Shown piece after piece: positions 27,462-37,381 of a DNA stretch of 64,000 bases. The stretch lies in assembly GCF_000159435.1 (NCBI RefSeq), contig NZ_GG693412.1, positions 21,335-85,334 on the forward strand, read 5' to 3'. The notes beneath the pieces were generated by a model. It was not told the DNA's origin. It made no database searches and worked only from the letters and a program-made list of their open reading frames with translations. Source of the stretch: Limosilactobacillus vaginalis DSM 5837 = ATCC 49540 (GTDB lineage Bacteria; Bacillota; Bacilli; Lactobacillales; Lactobacillaceae). Both the position numbers and the translations under genes were made by a program. How positions within the stretch are numbered: position 1 is the stretch's first letter; every line of letters starts with the position of its first letter.

Positions 27462-28574
27462 CTAAACAAGTTTCAAGTGAAGTTGATTATCACCGATCAA
27501 TCCGGACTTTTTCATGAAGAAGTAGAGCGCCACTGACATCACAGCCGGAGCAACAACCCCGAGTGCCATGTAGGTTGCGAATTGATCCCATCCCCGAGAA
27601 AGGTAAGCAATCGGGGCAATCAATGAATTCAATCCCAAACCACCAAGCGTGTAAGTTGAGCGGAAGTTAAACAGCACTGTTGCTAGTGGTGCACAAACCG
27701 CTGAGGAAACAACTGATGGTACTAAAAGGTATGGGTTGATCAAGATATTAGGGAACTGAACTTTAGGGGTAACCAATCCTTGAGCAATATTAGCTCCCAG
27801 GTTATTTTGCCGCCAGGACATTGCGGTAAAGGCAACGAATTGAGCGGTTGTCCCGATTAAAGCAGCCGCAGAAGAAACAGGATCAAGTGTTAGGGCAACG
27901 GCCAGGGCAGCTGAAGAAGCTGGGGTCATTAAGAATAAGGCCCAAACAACAGAGATAACAGCTGAACCAAGCACTGGTGATACTTGCATTGAGTGAGCGA
28001 TGTAGGCAGAAACAGCTAATAATGCTGGAGTTACTACCGCTGCAACCAGCAAGCCAAAACTAATCCCAACTGCTAAAGCTCCGAATGGTACTAATACCAT
28101 ATCCAGTGGTGTCTTCCCGGTGAGGTATTTACCAACCAGTACTGCTACTACAGCTGCTAAAACAGCGGAAACAGGCTGACCAGTTGTAAATACTGGTGCA
28201 CCAACTGCGGCAACTGCAGCCTGACCAGTAGCTGTTGCTCCCTTAACGGCTGTGGTAGTAAAGTGAACAGCATTAGCACCAACAGTAGCTGAAATCATCG
28301 AAGCAAAGGTTACCAAAGTGTTGGTATTCATTTGTGAGGCAACCGCAACTCCGATCGCAGGCGCTAAGAGGACTTGGGCTTCTGCACCAACCAAAGTTAA
28401 TACATGCAGACCAGATAAGTTACCAATAGTCTGTACTAAAAGTCCTCCTCCCAAGATGACTAAAATGGCATTGGCCACCGCCGCAAAAATTCGATAAGCC
28501 GCCTCTTTCACTACTGACGAATTGGCATAAGTTGCATTTGCTTGTCGCGCATTAACTTGAGTATTTTCCATCAT
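27462..28574 (-). CDS. PTS_EIIC_2 family membrane protein (PTS sugar transporter subunit IIC-like)
   Basis: About 370 aa, very Ala/Val-rich, with ten or so membrane segments. Motifs include G-A-N-A-V-H-F-T-T, L-V-G-K-Y-L-T-G-K-T-P-L-D and N-P-Y-L-L-V-P-S. This resembles the PF13303 EIIC proteins, which usually stand alone without EIIA/EIIB domains, as here. Substrate unknown. I chose the ATG at 28574, five bases after AAGGAGG. A second ATG follows directly at 28571. Confidence 0.75.
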   Translation of the reverse strand: MMENTQVNARQANATYANSSVVKEAAYRIFAAVANAILVILGGGLLVQTIGNLSGLHVLTLVGAEAQVLLAPAIGVAVASQMNTNTLVTFASMISATVGANAVHFTTTAVKGATATGQAAVAAVGAPVFTTGQPVSAVLAAVVAVLVGKYLTGKTPLDMVLVPFGALAVGISFGLLVAAVVTPALLAVSAYIAHSMQVSPVLGSAVISVVWALFLMTPASSAALAVALTLDPVSSAAALIGTTAQFVAFTAMSWRQNNLGANIAQGLVTPKVQFPNILINPYLLVPSVVSSAVCAPLATVLFNFRSTYTLGGLGLNSLIAPIAYLSRGWDQFATYMALGVVAPAVMSVALYFFMKKSGLIGDNQLHLKLV

Positions 28575-29189
28575 TAACGCCTCCTTAAATATTTTGATGT
28601 TGTTGATTCTACATGGAGACGCTAACGAAATCAATAGTTTTTCTCATTATTTTCTAATTTGTTTTTAATTTTAATATCAGACCCATACCTTTAATCATTG
28701 AAAACGAATTCACCATTTAAAATTAAAAGCGGAGACTAATTAAAGTCTCCGTGCTTCCGCTGAAGGGATAATCAAGTGATACTGTTTGTTATCAAGATCC
28801 GTTAGATTGTATTCTGCAGTTCTTCAAAATGGGAGAACTAAACTGAAATTATTATCGTAAGGGCTCTGTAGATATGGCCTTCTAATTAAGTAATTAGCTA
28901 AACATGCTTTTCAAGGAAACTAAATTGTTTTTATGTGGAGTGGGGTGTGTCTTTGTTAACTTTTTACAGATTAATATCAACATACTTTCAAAGTAGTTTA
29001 TTATGAGAAGATGTTCGATGAAATCACTTAATATCCCTTCACACCTTTAGTATATATTCTCCACTTGCAAAGATCAATTTAGCCGCGTCACATCAAGGAT
29101 GAAAGCACTTTTACTAATCAAACATATTCAGAAAATTTGTCCTAATACTCATGAATAATAATTCATTTTTGCCCGCTTAGGATCGGAAA

Positions 29190-29218
29190 AAGACCAGAAA
29201 ATTTTCTGGCCTTTTTTT
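29190..29218. terminator. Terminator of the amino acid permease gene
   Basis: GACCAGAAAATTTTCTGGCC palindrome with T-runs on both strands. It follows the repeat element on the minus strand. The rest of 28575-29190, upstream of the PTS permease, holds one small hairpin (GGAGACT/AGTCTCC at about 28732-28752) and AT-rich sequence. I see no gene or convincing remnant in it. Confidence 0.75.
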
Positions 29219-29221
29219 GGT

Positions 29222-29354
29222 GTTCTAGGCAACTGAGTCGAAATCTGCTCCCTCGGAACTCGCTAGAGCTAACGACCTCCGTGAAGCGGTGTAGAACACC
29301 ACTCCCCGGAGAACTCGTTAGCTTTCCGCGAGTTCTTTGCGAGGTCGCACTCTA
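29222..29354 (-). repeat. 3'-UTR hairpin repeat, subtype A, at the permease stop codon
   Basis: Begins with the TAG stop (TAGAGTGCGACC). Arms GAACTCGC/GCGAGTTC and GCTAACGA/TCGTTAGC pair perfectly, and an apical AGTGGTGT/ACACCGCT stem differs from other copies. Tail GAGCAGATTTCGACTCAGTT. Confidence 0.8.
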
Positions 29355-30692
29355 CTTCTTCAACCCATATCCCCAAGCTAATAGAGCAAAGATGATTACT
29401 GATAAGATCAACGGAATTCGTGTTGAATCGATGAAGAGTAATATTACCAAGACGGCAAGGAAGAAAATAATCGTTAACCAACTAGTAACGGGGAAACCTG
29501 GCATTTTGAAGTAGCTAACCCCTTTTGGATTTATTTGCCGGTACTTAATATGTGCTGCTAAAATAATGATCCACGTAAAGATAAAGGTAATTGTGGAGAT
29601 CCCGGCAATCACATCAAAGATTCCAGCTGGCATAATGTAGTTCAAAATTACGGTAATGAAGAGAATCAATGACGAGAAAGTCAAAGCATGATTAGGAACT
29701 GCTTTGGCGCTCAACTCACCGAACCGCTTTGGTGCATTTCCGCTCTGAGCAAGCGAGTACAGTGACCGACTTGTACTAAAGATTGCACTATTAGTTGCGG
29801 ACATTGCGGCAGTCAATACCACAAAGTTAATGATTCCGGCTGCTCCTGGGATACCAATTGCAGCGAACACCTGAACAAACGGACTAGAAGTAGTCTTGAT
29901 TTGAGTCCATGGGTAAATTACCATCATTGCAATCATTGAACCGATGTAGAACAAACCAATCCGTACCGGCAAAGTGTTGATTGCCTTTGGAATATCCTTT
30001 TGCGGATCCTTAGTTTCACCGGCAGTCAAACCAACCATTTCAATTCCAACAAAGGCAAAGACAACCATTTGGAATGACATCAAAAAGCCCATGGGTCCGG
30101 TTGGGAAGAAACCACCATGATTAACAAGGTTGCTTAGTTCCACTGTTCGATTGTCGATATGGCTATGCATCAGGAGCATTACCGCACCAATCACAATCAG
30201 GACAATAATTGCCAACACCTTAATCATTGAGAACCAACTTTCTAGTTCCCCAAATAAACCGACATTCACCATGTTAACCAACATCAAAAGAACAACGATT
30301 GACAGCGGACCAACCCACTGAGGCATTGATGGGAACCAGTATTTCAAGTAAATCCCCGTTGCGGTTAAGTCAGCCATTGCTAATGTTAACCAGCAAGCCC
30401 AATACATCCATCCGGCAACGAATTCCATTCGGTCACCAAGGTATTCTTTAACTGAATCAATAAACGAGTGTTTAGAAGTATCAGCGAGAATTAGTTCCCC
30501 TAACGCACGCATCATAAAGAAGCAAAAGATACCGACGATTAGGTACGAAAGGATAATCGCTGGTCCGGCTTGTTGAATTGCCTTCCCTGAACCAAGGAAT
30601 AGTCCAGTACCAATTGCACCTCCAATGGCAATCATCGTTACGTGTCGACTCTTTAATGAGCGCTTTAACTTCTGTTGTTGCTGTTCGTCCAT
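29352..30692 (-). CDS. Amino acid permease (APC superfamily)
   Basis: 446 aa with 12 predicted membrane segments. The N-terminal motif M-I-A-I-G-G-A-I-G-T-G-L-F-L-G-S-G is the amino acid binding region of AAT-family permeases (AnsP/GabP/CycA type), and F-V-G-I-E-M-V-G-L-T-A-G-E is the second signature. Substrate is not evident from the protein. A T-box leader upstream shows that transcription responds to an uncharged tRNA, so it imports an amino acid that the cell monitors by tRNA charging. Confidence 0.9.
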   Translation of the reverse strand: MDEQQQQKLKRSLKSRHVTMIAIGGAIGTGLFLGSGKAIQQAGPAIILSYLIVGIFCFFMMRALGELILADTSKHSFIDSVKEYLGDRMEFVAGWMYWACWLTLAMADLTATGIYLKYWFPSMPQWVGPLSIVVLLMLVNMVNVGLFGELESWFSMIKVLAIIVLIVIGAVMLLMHSHIDNRTVELSNLVNHGGFFPTGPMGFLMSFQMVVFAFVGIEMVGLTAGETKDPQKDIPKAINTLPVRIGLFYIGSMIAMMVIYPWTQIKTTSSPFVQVFAAIGIPGAAGIINFVVLTAAMSATNSAIFSTSRSLYSLAQSGNAPKRFGELSAKAVPNHALTFSSLILFITVILNYIMPAGIFDVIAGISTITFIFTWIIILAAHIKYRQINPKGVSYFKMPGFPVTSWLTIIFFLAVLVILLFIDSTRIPLILSVIIFALLAWGYGLKK

Positions 30693-30743
30693 AATCTGCC
30701 TCCTTAAAATTTAACTTCTATCTTTTGCATATATCGCTTTTAC

Positions 30744-30931
30744 AAAAAGGGCGCCCCTGGTTTTTATACCAGGGACGTCCTTTTAACGCGGTTCCACCCA
30801 TCTTTATAGCTCAAATTAATGAACTACCTCTCAGTTGATAAAGGAACCACCCAATTCAAACGTACATGCCATTTTGTTAGTCCCGAATTTCAGCTAACAT
30901 CGGAATCTCTGTTCACTAACATTAAAGATTA
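30744..30931 (-). ncRNA. T-box leader of the amino acid permease
   Basis: On the minus strand the T-box core GGGTGGAACCGCG (30787-30799) is followed by a terminator (AAAAGG..CCCTGG / CCAGGG..CCTTTT, 30744-30784). A stem I region with AGAGA lies upstream. I could not fix the specifier codon with confidence. T-box RNAs bind uncharged tRNA and then allow read-through. Confidence 0.85.
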
Positions 30932-30937
30932 CTCATA

Positions 30938-30965
30938 ATTATAATGATTTTACGCCTAATGTCAA
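30938..30965 (-). promoter_or_regulatory. Promoter of the T-box leader
   Basis: TTGACA (30960-30965) and TATAAT (30938-30943), 16 bp spacer, on the minus strand. Confidence 0.85.
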
Positions 30966-31061
30966 ACAATATTTTGAATATTTATGTAATCTTTCGGATT
31001 TTGAAAGCCTACTCATAACGATATTGTTAGGATTTCAATTGTTTTTTAAAAAAGGTTCTAC

Positions 31062-31247
31062 TGCTGCATAGTCGTAACGTGTTCGACAGAGACTTGCTAG
31101 AGCTAGCATAGTCGTTCTACTGCTACACAGTCATAACGTGTTCGCCGTGACCGCAACTTCCGCCTAAATATCCCGGACTTGATTATTACTAATCATCGTC
31201 CGGGATTCCTTAGTGCTCAGTTGCTAATCCGTCACGGCTCGCACTCA
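31062..31247 (-). repeat. 3'-UTR hairpin repeat, subtype B, after the ABC ATPase gene
   Basis: Starts two bases after the TGA stop (ATGAGTGCGAGCC). Arms GCCGTGAC/GTCACGGC, GCAACT/AGTTGC and ATCCCGGAC/GTCCGGGAT. Two tail modules (ACACGTTATGACTGTGTAGC and ACACGTTACGACTATGCAGC) are in tandem. Confidence 0.8.
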
Positions 31248-31248
31248 T

Positions 31249-31992
31249 TCAAACATTCAGCACCTTATTCAAGAAACTCTTGGTGTCGGGATGTTGAGGG
31301 TGGTCGAAGATTTGGTCGGGTGTTCCTTGCTCACGGATGTTACCGTCATGGAAGAAGACAACGCGATCGGCAACTTGCTTAGCGAAGCCCATTTCGTGGG
31401 TAACGACAATCATCGTCATCCCTTCTTTAGCCAACCGCTTCATAACTTCAAGAACGTCCCCAACCATTTCTGGGTCAAGGGCACTTGTTGGTTCATCGAA
31501 CAGCATTACGTCAGGCTTCATCGCCAATGCTCGAGCAATTGCCACCCGTTGTTGTTGACCACCGGATAGCTTAGTTGGGTTGGCATCAGCCTTTTCACTT
31601 AAACCAACAATATCTAGGTAATGCATTGCTGCCTTCTTCGCTTCGTCCTTACTCATTTTCCCCAGTTCTACCGGAGCTAATGTAATGTTTTGTAAAACAT
31701 TCATGTTCGGGAAGAGGTTGAAGTGCTGGAAAACCATTCCGATATTTTGCCGAACTTGGTTAATGTTTACTTTTGGATCTGCAATGTCATAACCATCAAC
31801 GTAAACGTGTCCGCTATTCGGTTCTTCCAATTTATTAATGCACCGTAAAAAGGTACTCTTCCCTGAACCAGAAGGGCCAATCATGCAAACCACTTCGCTT
31901 GGCTTAACGTTGAGATCAATTCCCTTTAGCACTTCGTTACTGCCGTAGCTCTTGTGTAGGTCCTTAACTTGAACTTTGTATTTTTTATCCAT
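31249..31992 (-). CDS. Amino acid ABC transporter ATPase (GlnQ type)
   Basis: 247 aa. Walker [11 protein letters not shown]-loop F-Q-H-F-N-L-F-P, signature [13 protein letters not shown] and Walker [14 protein letters not shown] mark a polar amino acid importer ATPase. It starts one base after the stop of the fused binding protein/permease gene, so the two form an operon and a complete importer. Confidence 0.93.
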   Translation of the reverse strand: MDKKYKVQVKDLHKSYGSNEVLKGIDLNVKPSEVVCMIGPSGSGKSTFLRCINKLEEPNSGHVYVDGYDIADPKVNINQVRQNIGMVFQHFNLFPNMNVLQNITLAPVELGKMSKDEAKKAAMHYLDIVGLSEKADANPTKLSGGQQQRVAIARALAMKPDVMLFDEPTSALDPEMVGDVLEVMKRLAKEGMTMIVVTHEMGFAKQVADRVVFFHDGNIREQGTPDQIFDHPQHPDTKSFLNKVLNV

Positions 31993-31993
31993 A

Positions 31994-33454
31994 TTAAGCC
32001 ATCCTCTTTTGTACGTAGTTTGATAACCATGTTAATAGGGTAATGATAATGATGTAGATTACCGCAATGATGGTCCACATTCTAAACCCTTCCATGTTTT
32101 GCGAAATAATTACTGTCCCGGTTTGGGTTAATTCCATGACACCAATTGCCGATAGGATTGAAGTATCCTTCAGGGTAATGATGAATTGATTAACCAATGA
32201 TGGCACCATCAACTTGAACCCTTGTGGAGCAATAACCTTAATTAAAGCCTTACTGTATGGTAATCCTAAACTTCGAGCGGCTTCCCACTGTCCTTGGCTA
32301 ACGGATTCGAAACCACCTTTAACAATGGCACCAATGTAGGCCCCTTCATCAAGGGTTAATGTCAAAATCCCGGCAAGGAATAGCGGAACCTTATGACCAA
32401 TCACGTTTGGAACCCCCATGTAAATGAAGAAGGCCAAAACAATCATTGGGATCCCCCGGAAGATGTAGATTAAGGTACTTGAAATACCGTTAGCAAACTT
32501 ATTATTAACGACACCCAAGACACCAAGAATTACACCAAAGATCATTGCAAAGATAATCCCGACAACGGTTAACTCAATCGTCATCCACAAACCACGAAGA
32601 AGTGCTTCATGGTTAGTCTTTAATAATCCTAAAATTGTGTGGTCAGCAGCGGTAGTCTTAGTTGTCCCGTTACCCTTAGTGTACTTATCAATAATTTTAT
32701 CTAATTGACCAGTATCCTTTAACCATTTAATCCCATCGTTAACCTTCTTTTGGAGTTCCAAGTTCTTGCCCTTTTGGAAACCAACGGCAACAGGTTGCGC
32801 ATCAATTGGCTTCTTAGTAACAATCTTTAGCGGAACTCCGGTCTTAATCCCGTATTGAAGAACCGGACCATCATCAAAGGTTGCGGCCGTGTTGCCGTTT
32901 TTCACATCGTTCCACATGGTGTTCGATGAATCGAAGTACCGGATCTTGTAACCATATTTATCTTGGTTCTTCTTCAGGTACAATGCAGCACTAGTTCCTG
33001 ACTTAGCTGAAACGGTTTTGCCTTTCAACTGCTTCATCGACTTAATGTTGCTATCCTTGGCAACTGCCATAACAACACCATCAGTGTAGTAGGGAGTTGA
33101 GAAATCATACTTGGCTTTCCGTTCATCAGTAACACTCATCCCGGCGATTACCGCATCAACTTGACCTGATTCAAGCGCCTGCAAGTCACCGTTAAAGCTC
33201 ATTGGCTTTAGCTTGTACTTAAAGTGCTCGTGTTTAGAAATTTTTTTAAGAATTTCAATTTCAATTCCTGGGTTCTTTCCAGAATACCCACCCTTGCTAT
33301 CCTGAATTTCAAAGGGTTCAAACGTATTGTTTGTTGCAAAGGTATAGGTTGGGTCAGCAGATGCCGGTTGCTGTTCGACGACCACCCACCCAATTACAAT
33401 TCCAACAATCGCAATAAAGGCAGTGATTAATTTTTTCCAATGATTGCTTTGCAT
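31994..33454 (-). CDS. Fused substrate-binding protein and permease of an amino acid ABC importer
   Basis: 486 aa. A signal/anchor segment (residues about 10-30) precedes a periplasmic-binding-protein-3 domain (about 34-265: [24 protein letters not shown]). The C-terminal half is a permease with the EAA loop ([10 protein letters not shown]). This GlnP-like fusion is common in lactic acid bacteria and binds glutamine, glutamate or a similar amino acid; which one is not decided here. Ribosome site AGAGGAG before the ATG. Confidence 0.9.
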   Translation of the reverse strand: MQSNHWKKLITAFIAIVGIVIGWVVVEQQPASADPTYTFATNNTFEPFEIQDSKGGYSGKNPGIEIEILKKISKHEHFKYKLKPMSFNGDLQALESGQVDAVIAGMSVTDERKAKYDFSTPYYTDGVVMAVAKDSNIKSMKQLKGKTVSAKSGTSAALYLKKNQDKYGYKIRYFDSSNTMWNDVKNGNTAATFDDGPVLQYGIKTGVPLKIVTKKPIDAQPVAVGFQKGKNLELQKKVNDGIKWLKDTGQLDKIIDKYTKGNGTTKTTAADHTILGLLKTNHEALLRGLWMTIELTVVGIIFAMIFGVILGVLGVVNNKFANGISSTLIYIFRGIPMIVLAFFIYMGVPNVIGHKVPLFLAGILTLTLDEGAYIGAIVKGGFESVSQGQWEAARSLGLPYSKALIKVIAPQGFKLMVPSLVNQFIITLKDTSILSAIGVMELTQTGTVIISQNMEGFRMWTIIAVIYIIIITLLTWLSNYVQKRMA

Positions 33455-33671
33455 CTATACCGACTCCTCTTTAATCAAATTTTAACGTTGGTAATACATT
33501 ATCATTCAGTCAAAAAGAAGTGAATAGTTTTAAGTGAATCGTGTGCTTATCCAAGATAAAATCGGTTTAAACTAATCTTTTTAAAGGCTAATGCCCACAA
33601 TTTGATTAATTTTATTAAGTGAAATTTTGATGGATGATTTTTGATGAGAGATTTCTCATTTTAAATGATCC

Positions 33672-33708
33672 AAAAAAACTTTGACATTTATTATTAAACG
33701 CCAAAGTT
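33672..33708 (-). terminator. Terminator of the first AAA ATPase gene
   Basis: Minus strand AACTTTG pairs with CAAAGTT and is followed by TTTTT, six bases after the stop codon. Confidence 0.75.
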
Positions 33709-33713
33709 CCCCT

Positions 33714-34817
33714 TTAATATAGTGTTTGATATTCTTTAATAAAATCAGCAAAGAACGGTAGTGTAAAAGCAACTTCTCCCCATTTTGTTGCCGTAATGAG
33801 TTGATCATCCAATAGTCGACGTCGATAAATTGAAATATAATTTTTATCTCGATGCATCTTTTTGGCAATCTCTGCAACTTTAACACTAGCTTTACCACTC
33901 TCCGACATTGCTTTAATAAATTCTCGATCCTTGTTGGATAACTCTTGGTACATTTTAATATATACATTTCGATAGAGTTCCGCTTGATAGTTCGGTAAAA
34001 TTTTCTGGACTACCGCACTCGTTATCTCTGTTTCTTTTGTCCGCCATAGTAGGAATCCTAACAGCTGAAATGCATATGCATAACCATTTGTCATCTTTGT
34101 GATTTGGTTAAGGGTGTCATCATCTATCGTCCGTCCCTTTCGATTAAACGCTCGACGGTAGCTTTGTTTGATAGTTAATAAGCTTAATGGTTCAAGATAG
34201 ATTCGCTGACTACGTAATAAGAAAGTTAATAATTCATCATTTTGTAATTCAGATACCTTATTTGGCAACCCAGCCATTAATAAGGCAATATGGTAGTTAT
34301 TTCTCAGCAACAATTGATAAATTCCCGCAAATTCACGTAATTCCGGGGTTGAACTGATTTCATCAATCGTTATTAATAATGATAAACCACGCTTCTTTAA
34401 CATTTCTGCCATTTTCTCCAATAGAACCTGATATGGCAAATTAGTAGACAGTGTCTCTCGATGATTATAATCAATCTCTAGTCCATTTGTACTCAATTTT
34501 ATTCCATCGATCCCTGTAAGCAATTTTCTTAAACTATTATCTGCTTGTGCGTAAACTGATTCAATTAACGTTGGAATAAACCTTTTTCCCATCGTTAAAT
34601 CAACAACCAGCCAATCATCATGTTTCATCATGTTGTGACTAATATCTGTTAGAAGTGTCGTCTTTCCTGACCCACGCATCCCGTAAACAAGAGTAGTTAA
34701 AAATGGACTATCTGGATCTTGAATATCTTCTTCGAGTTGCTTCACAATTTTACTACGATCCAAGAACAGCCGAGGAACACGCCCGAAGCTTGGATTAAAA
34801 GGATTCTTCTCCACCAT
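33714..34817 (-). CDS. AAA ATPase with C-terminal winged helix, paralogue 1
   Basis: 367 aa of the archaeal-ATPase/STAND-like type. Walker A Y-G-M-R-G-S-G-K-T-T-L (residues about 44-54), Walker B L-L-I-T-I-D-E-I, then the sensor-like L-M-A-G-L-P-N-K-V-S-E-L. The last 70 residues look like a winged helix (V-K-V-A-E-I-A-K-K-M, N-Y-I-S-I-Y-R-R-R-L). It closely resembles the gene at 45692-46789. Six TATACT words in three pairs lie directly upstream, and the nearest pair contains its ribosome site, which suggests it controls itself. No partner gene is attached. Cellular role unknown. Confidence 0.75.
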   Translation of the reverse strand: MVEKNPFNPSFGRVPRLFLDRSKIVKQLEEDIQDPDSPFLTTLVYGMRGSGKTTLLTDISHNMMKHDDWLVVDLTMGKRFIPTLIESVYAQADNSLRKLLTGIDGIKLSTNGLEIDYNHRETLSTNLPYQVLLEKMAEMLKKRGLSLLITIDEISSTPELREFAGIYQLLLRNNYHIALLMAGLPNKVSELQNDELLTFLLRSQRIYLEPLSLLTIKQSYRRAFNRKGRTIDDDTLNQITKMTNGYAYAFQLLGFLLWRTKETEITSAVVQKILPNYQAELYRNVYIKMYQELSNKDREFIKAMSESGKASVKVAEIAKKMHRDKNYISIYRRRLLDDQLITATKWGEVAFTLPFFADFIKEYQTLY

Positions 34818-34820
34818 TTT

Positions 34821-34894
34821 TATACTCCTTTATACTTTTTATTTTATTTTATACTTCTTTATACTTTAAATCTACTTTTATACTTCTTTATACT
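34821..34894 (-). repeat. Phased operator-like repeats before ATPase paralogue 1
   Basis: TATACT (plus strand) starts at 34821, 34831, 34850, 34860, 34879 and 34889: pairs 10 bp apart, with pairs exactly 29 bp apart. The gene-proximal pair differs by one base, which makes AAAGGAGT, the Shine-Dalgarno for the ATG at 34817. Confidence 0.85.
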
Positions 34895-34960
34895 TTAAAC
34901 CTAAAAAGCAGGTCTAATTGGTATTACCACCAGCTAGAACTGCTAATTTTTATCTACTCA

Positions 34961-35802
34961 TTATTTCAGACACCGTTTATAGTATTGCTCAGCTTCCTCA
35001 TCCGTTAAGTCATACGCTTCTTTCAAATTAGCAATGATTCGTTCTTTTGGCAATTGCTGTTTGATGAACAAGCTTGTAACCTGTAAAATTGCTTCTTCTT
35101 TTCCTTCTTCTATACCCTCTTGCCGCGCGACCTTCAATCCATGGCGACGATCCATTTCATATAACGATAAACGCATGTATTCCGCCCTCCATTTCTTATT
35201 ATGCTTGACGAATGCGATTCTTTTCTTTAATTGTACGATGAAACGATCGTCACCATCAACTTTACGATTAGCAATCACGTCCAAAAATTTTTGTAAAGGC
35301 TGATTAACATCTTTCCGCAAGCTCGGAATATTTAAGAAAATTGTTGTTGTCCCATCGTCTGCGATATGTTCTGGACTTTCATCAACGTGTCGATGAATGG
35401 TATATTGCTGCAAACCTAAGCCAAGCGGGTCAAAGCAGCAAAAGAAAATCACATATGAATTATTAGCTTCTTGGTAATTTTTCCCTTTTTCGTACGAATC
35501 AAGTGATGTCATCGCTTAGTAATATCGCGCTCGTTTTAACAGATCTTTTTCATCTGCAACCTGCATTTCTATATCATAGCAATTATTTTTCGTATCCCGA
35601 GTGAATACATCAAAGCGGACTCCCTTCGCATCTGGAGCAAAATTAATCTCTTCTTGGCTATTTGGTAGTTTGATATGATCAATTTCAACTCCGGTAAAAC
35701 ACGTTGAATTACTTCCTGACAAATCTTTGGATCAATCATCACCTTACTGAAAACAAAGTCATTTGATAATCCGGCATCTTCCGATTTCTGAATTAAGTTC
35801 AT
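34961..35802 (-). pseudogene. Rpn/PD-(D/E)XK nuclease family protein, two lesions
   Basis: Reading from 35802, M-N-L-I-Q-K-S-E-D-A-G-L-S-N-D-F-V-F-S-K-V-M starts a typical Rpn/YhgA-type (putative transposase-nuclease) protein. A base is missing near 35701 (frame change within L-P-E-L/E-I-D-H-I). The next part has the nuclease core R-F-D-V-F-T-R-D and Y-D-I-E-M-Q. It stops at a TAA (35513-35518 region) where R-A-R-Y-Y-Q-A-M is expected, so a CAA has probably become TAA. The remaining 183 codons are open (G-I-E-E-G-K-E-E-A near the end). Joined length about 280 aa. Clearly inactive as written. Confidence 0.8.
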
Positions 35803-35871
35803 TTTTTCGCCTCCTACTAACTAAAGAACGGAAAAAATGGACTTTTTAACTAAATTCAAAAGAAAACCAGG

Positions 35872-35915
35872 AGCAACCACCTGTTAAGGAGGTTATTCCT
35901 GGTTTAATTATGTTT
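35872..35915 (-). terminator. Terminator after serS and its repeat element
   Basis: Minus strand AACCAGGA and TCCTGGTT arms with inner AACC/GGTT pairing, followed by TTCTTTT. Confidence 0.75.
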
Positions 35916-35929
35916 CGGCAGAGACTTGT

Positions 35930-36074
35930 TAGAGCTAGTGGTTCTAGGCAACATAGTCAAGATCTGCTCACCGCGACCGCCACCTCCGTCTAACTATCCC
36001 GTCCTTGATTGTAAACAATCATCGTCCGGGATTCCTTAGTACTCGGTGGCTAGTCCGTCGCGGTTCGCACTCTA
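35930..36074 (-). repeat. 3'-UTR hairpin repeat, subtype B, at the serS stop codon
   Basis: Begins with the serS TAG stop (TAGAGTGCGAACC). Arms ACCGCGAC/GTCGCGGT and GCCACC/GGTGGC differ from the copy at 31062-31247 at paired positions. Central ATCCCGGACGATGATTGT stem, tail GAGCAGATCTTGACTATGTT. Confidence 0.85.
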
Positions 36075-37367
36075 CTTTTTAAACGGTACCGCGTTTTCTT
36101 TGGTGATCTTAGTAACACCGTGCATGTATGGAACTAAGACTTCTGGAATGGTTACGGAACCATCTTCGTTTTGGTAGTTTTCCAAAATAGCGGCAACGGT
36201 CCGACCAACGGCAAGACCTGAACCATTCAAGGTGTGAACGTATTGTAACTTACCATTTTCATCACGGTATTGAGTGTGCATCCGGCGAGCTTGGAAGTCC
36301 AGGCAGTTTGAACAACTTGATACTTCACGGTACTTGTTTTGAGCTGGCATCCAAAGTTCAAGGTCATGGGTTTCAGAAGCGGTGAAACTCATGTCACTAG
36401 TAGTCAATGTAATGACGTGGTATGGCAAACCGAGCTTCTTCAAGATGTTTTCAGCATTGGCGGTCATCTTTTCCAATTCATCCCATGAATCTTCTGGCTT
36501 CGTGTACTTAACCATTTCAACCTTGTTAAATTGGTGCATCCGGATCAGACCACGGGTATCTCGCCCAGCGGCCCCAGCTTCTGAACGGAAGCATGGTGTC
36601 AAGGCTGTAACGTAAACTGGCAATTCTTCTGCCGGAATAACGTCGCCACGGTAGTAGTTAGTCAATGGTACTTCGGCAGTTGGGATCAAGGTCATATCTT
36701 CACCGTTAACTTGGTAAACACCCTTCTTAAATTTAGGGAATTGACCGGTTCCGTACATTGAAGCAGCGTTAACAATGTATGGTGGCAATACTTCAGTGTA
36801 GCCGTCCTTCATGTGTTCATCGAGCATGAAGTTGTAAACGGCACGTTCAAGCTGGGCACCTAAACCAAGGTAGTAAACAAACCGGGCACCAGAAACTTTC
36901 CGCGCACGGTCAAAGTCAAGGATTCCCAAGTTTTCACCAACATCCCAGTGGTGCTTTGGTTCGAAATCAAAGTCACGGATCTTGCCGACCTTCCGTAATT
37001 CAACGGAACCTTCTTCAGTCAAACTTACTGGAACGCCATCGTGAGGAATGTTTGGCAAGCGAGACATCTTATCATGGAAGACTTCATCATTTGCTTCAAC
37101 TTGTTCATCGAGTTCCTTGATTTGGTCACCCAATTCACGGGTTTCCTTGATTGCATCGTCAGCTGATTCACCATTCCGCTTAGCTTCACCAATCTTCTTT
37201 GAAGCATCATTCCGTTGAGCCTTCAAAGCTTCAGTCTTTTGAAGCAAGTCACGACGCTTTTGATCAAGTTCGATTACTTCATCAATTTCTTCAGCCTTAA
37301 CGCCCCGAGTAGCTAATTTTTGCTTAAAGAATTCGGGATCTTTACGAATCTTCTTAATATCTAACAT
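36072..37367 (-). CDS. serS: Seryl-tRNA synthetase
   Basis: 431 aa class II synthetase. The N-terminal coiled-coil tRNA arm spans about residues 27-105 ([16 protein letters not shown]). Motif 2 is [17 protein letters not shown], and motif 3 is [10 protein letters not shown]. The ATG follows AGGAGG. Expression is controlled by a T-box leader upstream. The TAG stop is the first codon of a repeat element. Confidence 0.96.
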   Translation of the reverse strand: MLDIKKIRKDPEFFKQKLATRGVKAEEIDEVIELDQKRRDLLQKTEALKAQRNDASKKIGEAKRNGESADDAIKETRELGDQIKELDEQVEANDEVFHDKMSRLPNIPHDGVPVSLTEEGSVELRKVGKIRDFDFEPKHHWDVGENLGILDFDRARKVSGARFVYYLGLGAQLERAVYNFMLDEHMKDGYTEVLPPYIVNAASMYGTGQFPKFKKGVYQVNGEDMTLIPTAEVPLTNYYRGDVIPAEELPVYVTALTPCFRSEAGAAGRDTRGLIRMHQFNKVEMVKYTKPEDSWDELEKMTANAENILKKLGLPYHVITLTTSDMSFTASETHDLELWMPAQNKYREVSSCSNCLDFQARRMHTQYRDENGKLQYVHTLNGSGLAVGRTVAAILENYQNEDGSVTIPEVLVPYMHGVTKITKENAVPFKK

Positions 37368-37381
37368 TGTATCCTCCTAAC

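Noticed and set aside
28640-29190. Remnant of an insertion sequence in the long AT-rich gap
   Set aside because: No terminal inverted repeats, target duplication or transposase-like translation could be read in either strand.
34821-34894. CRISPR array
   Set aside because: Units are 6-8 bp words in 10 bp phase with AT-rich gaps, without spacers or cas genes.
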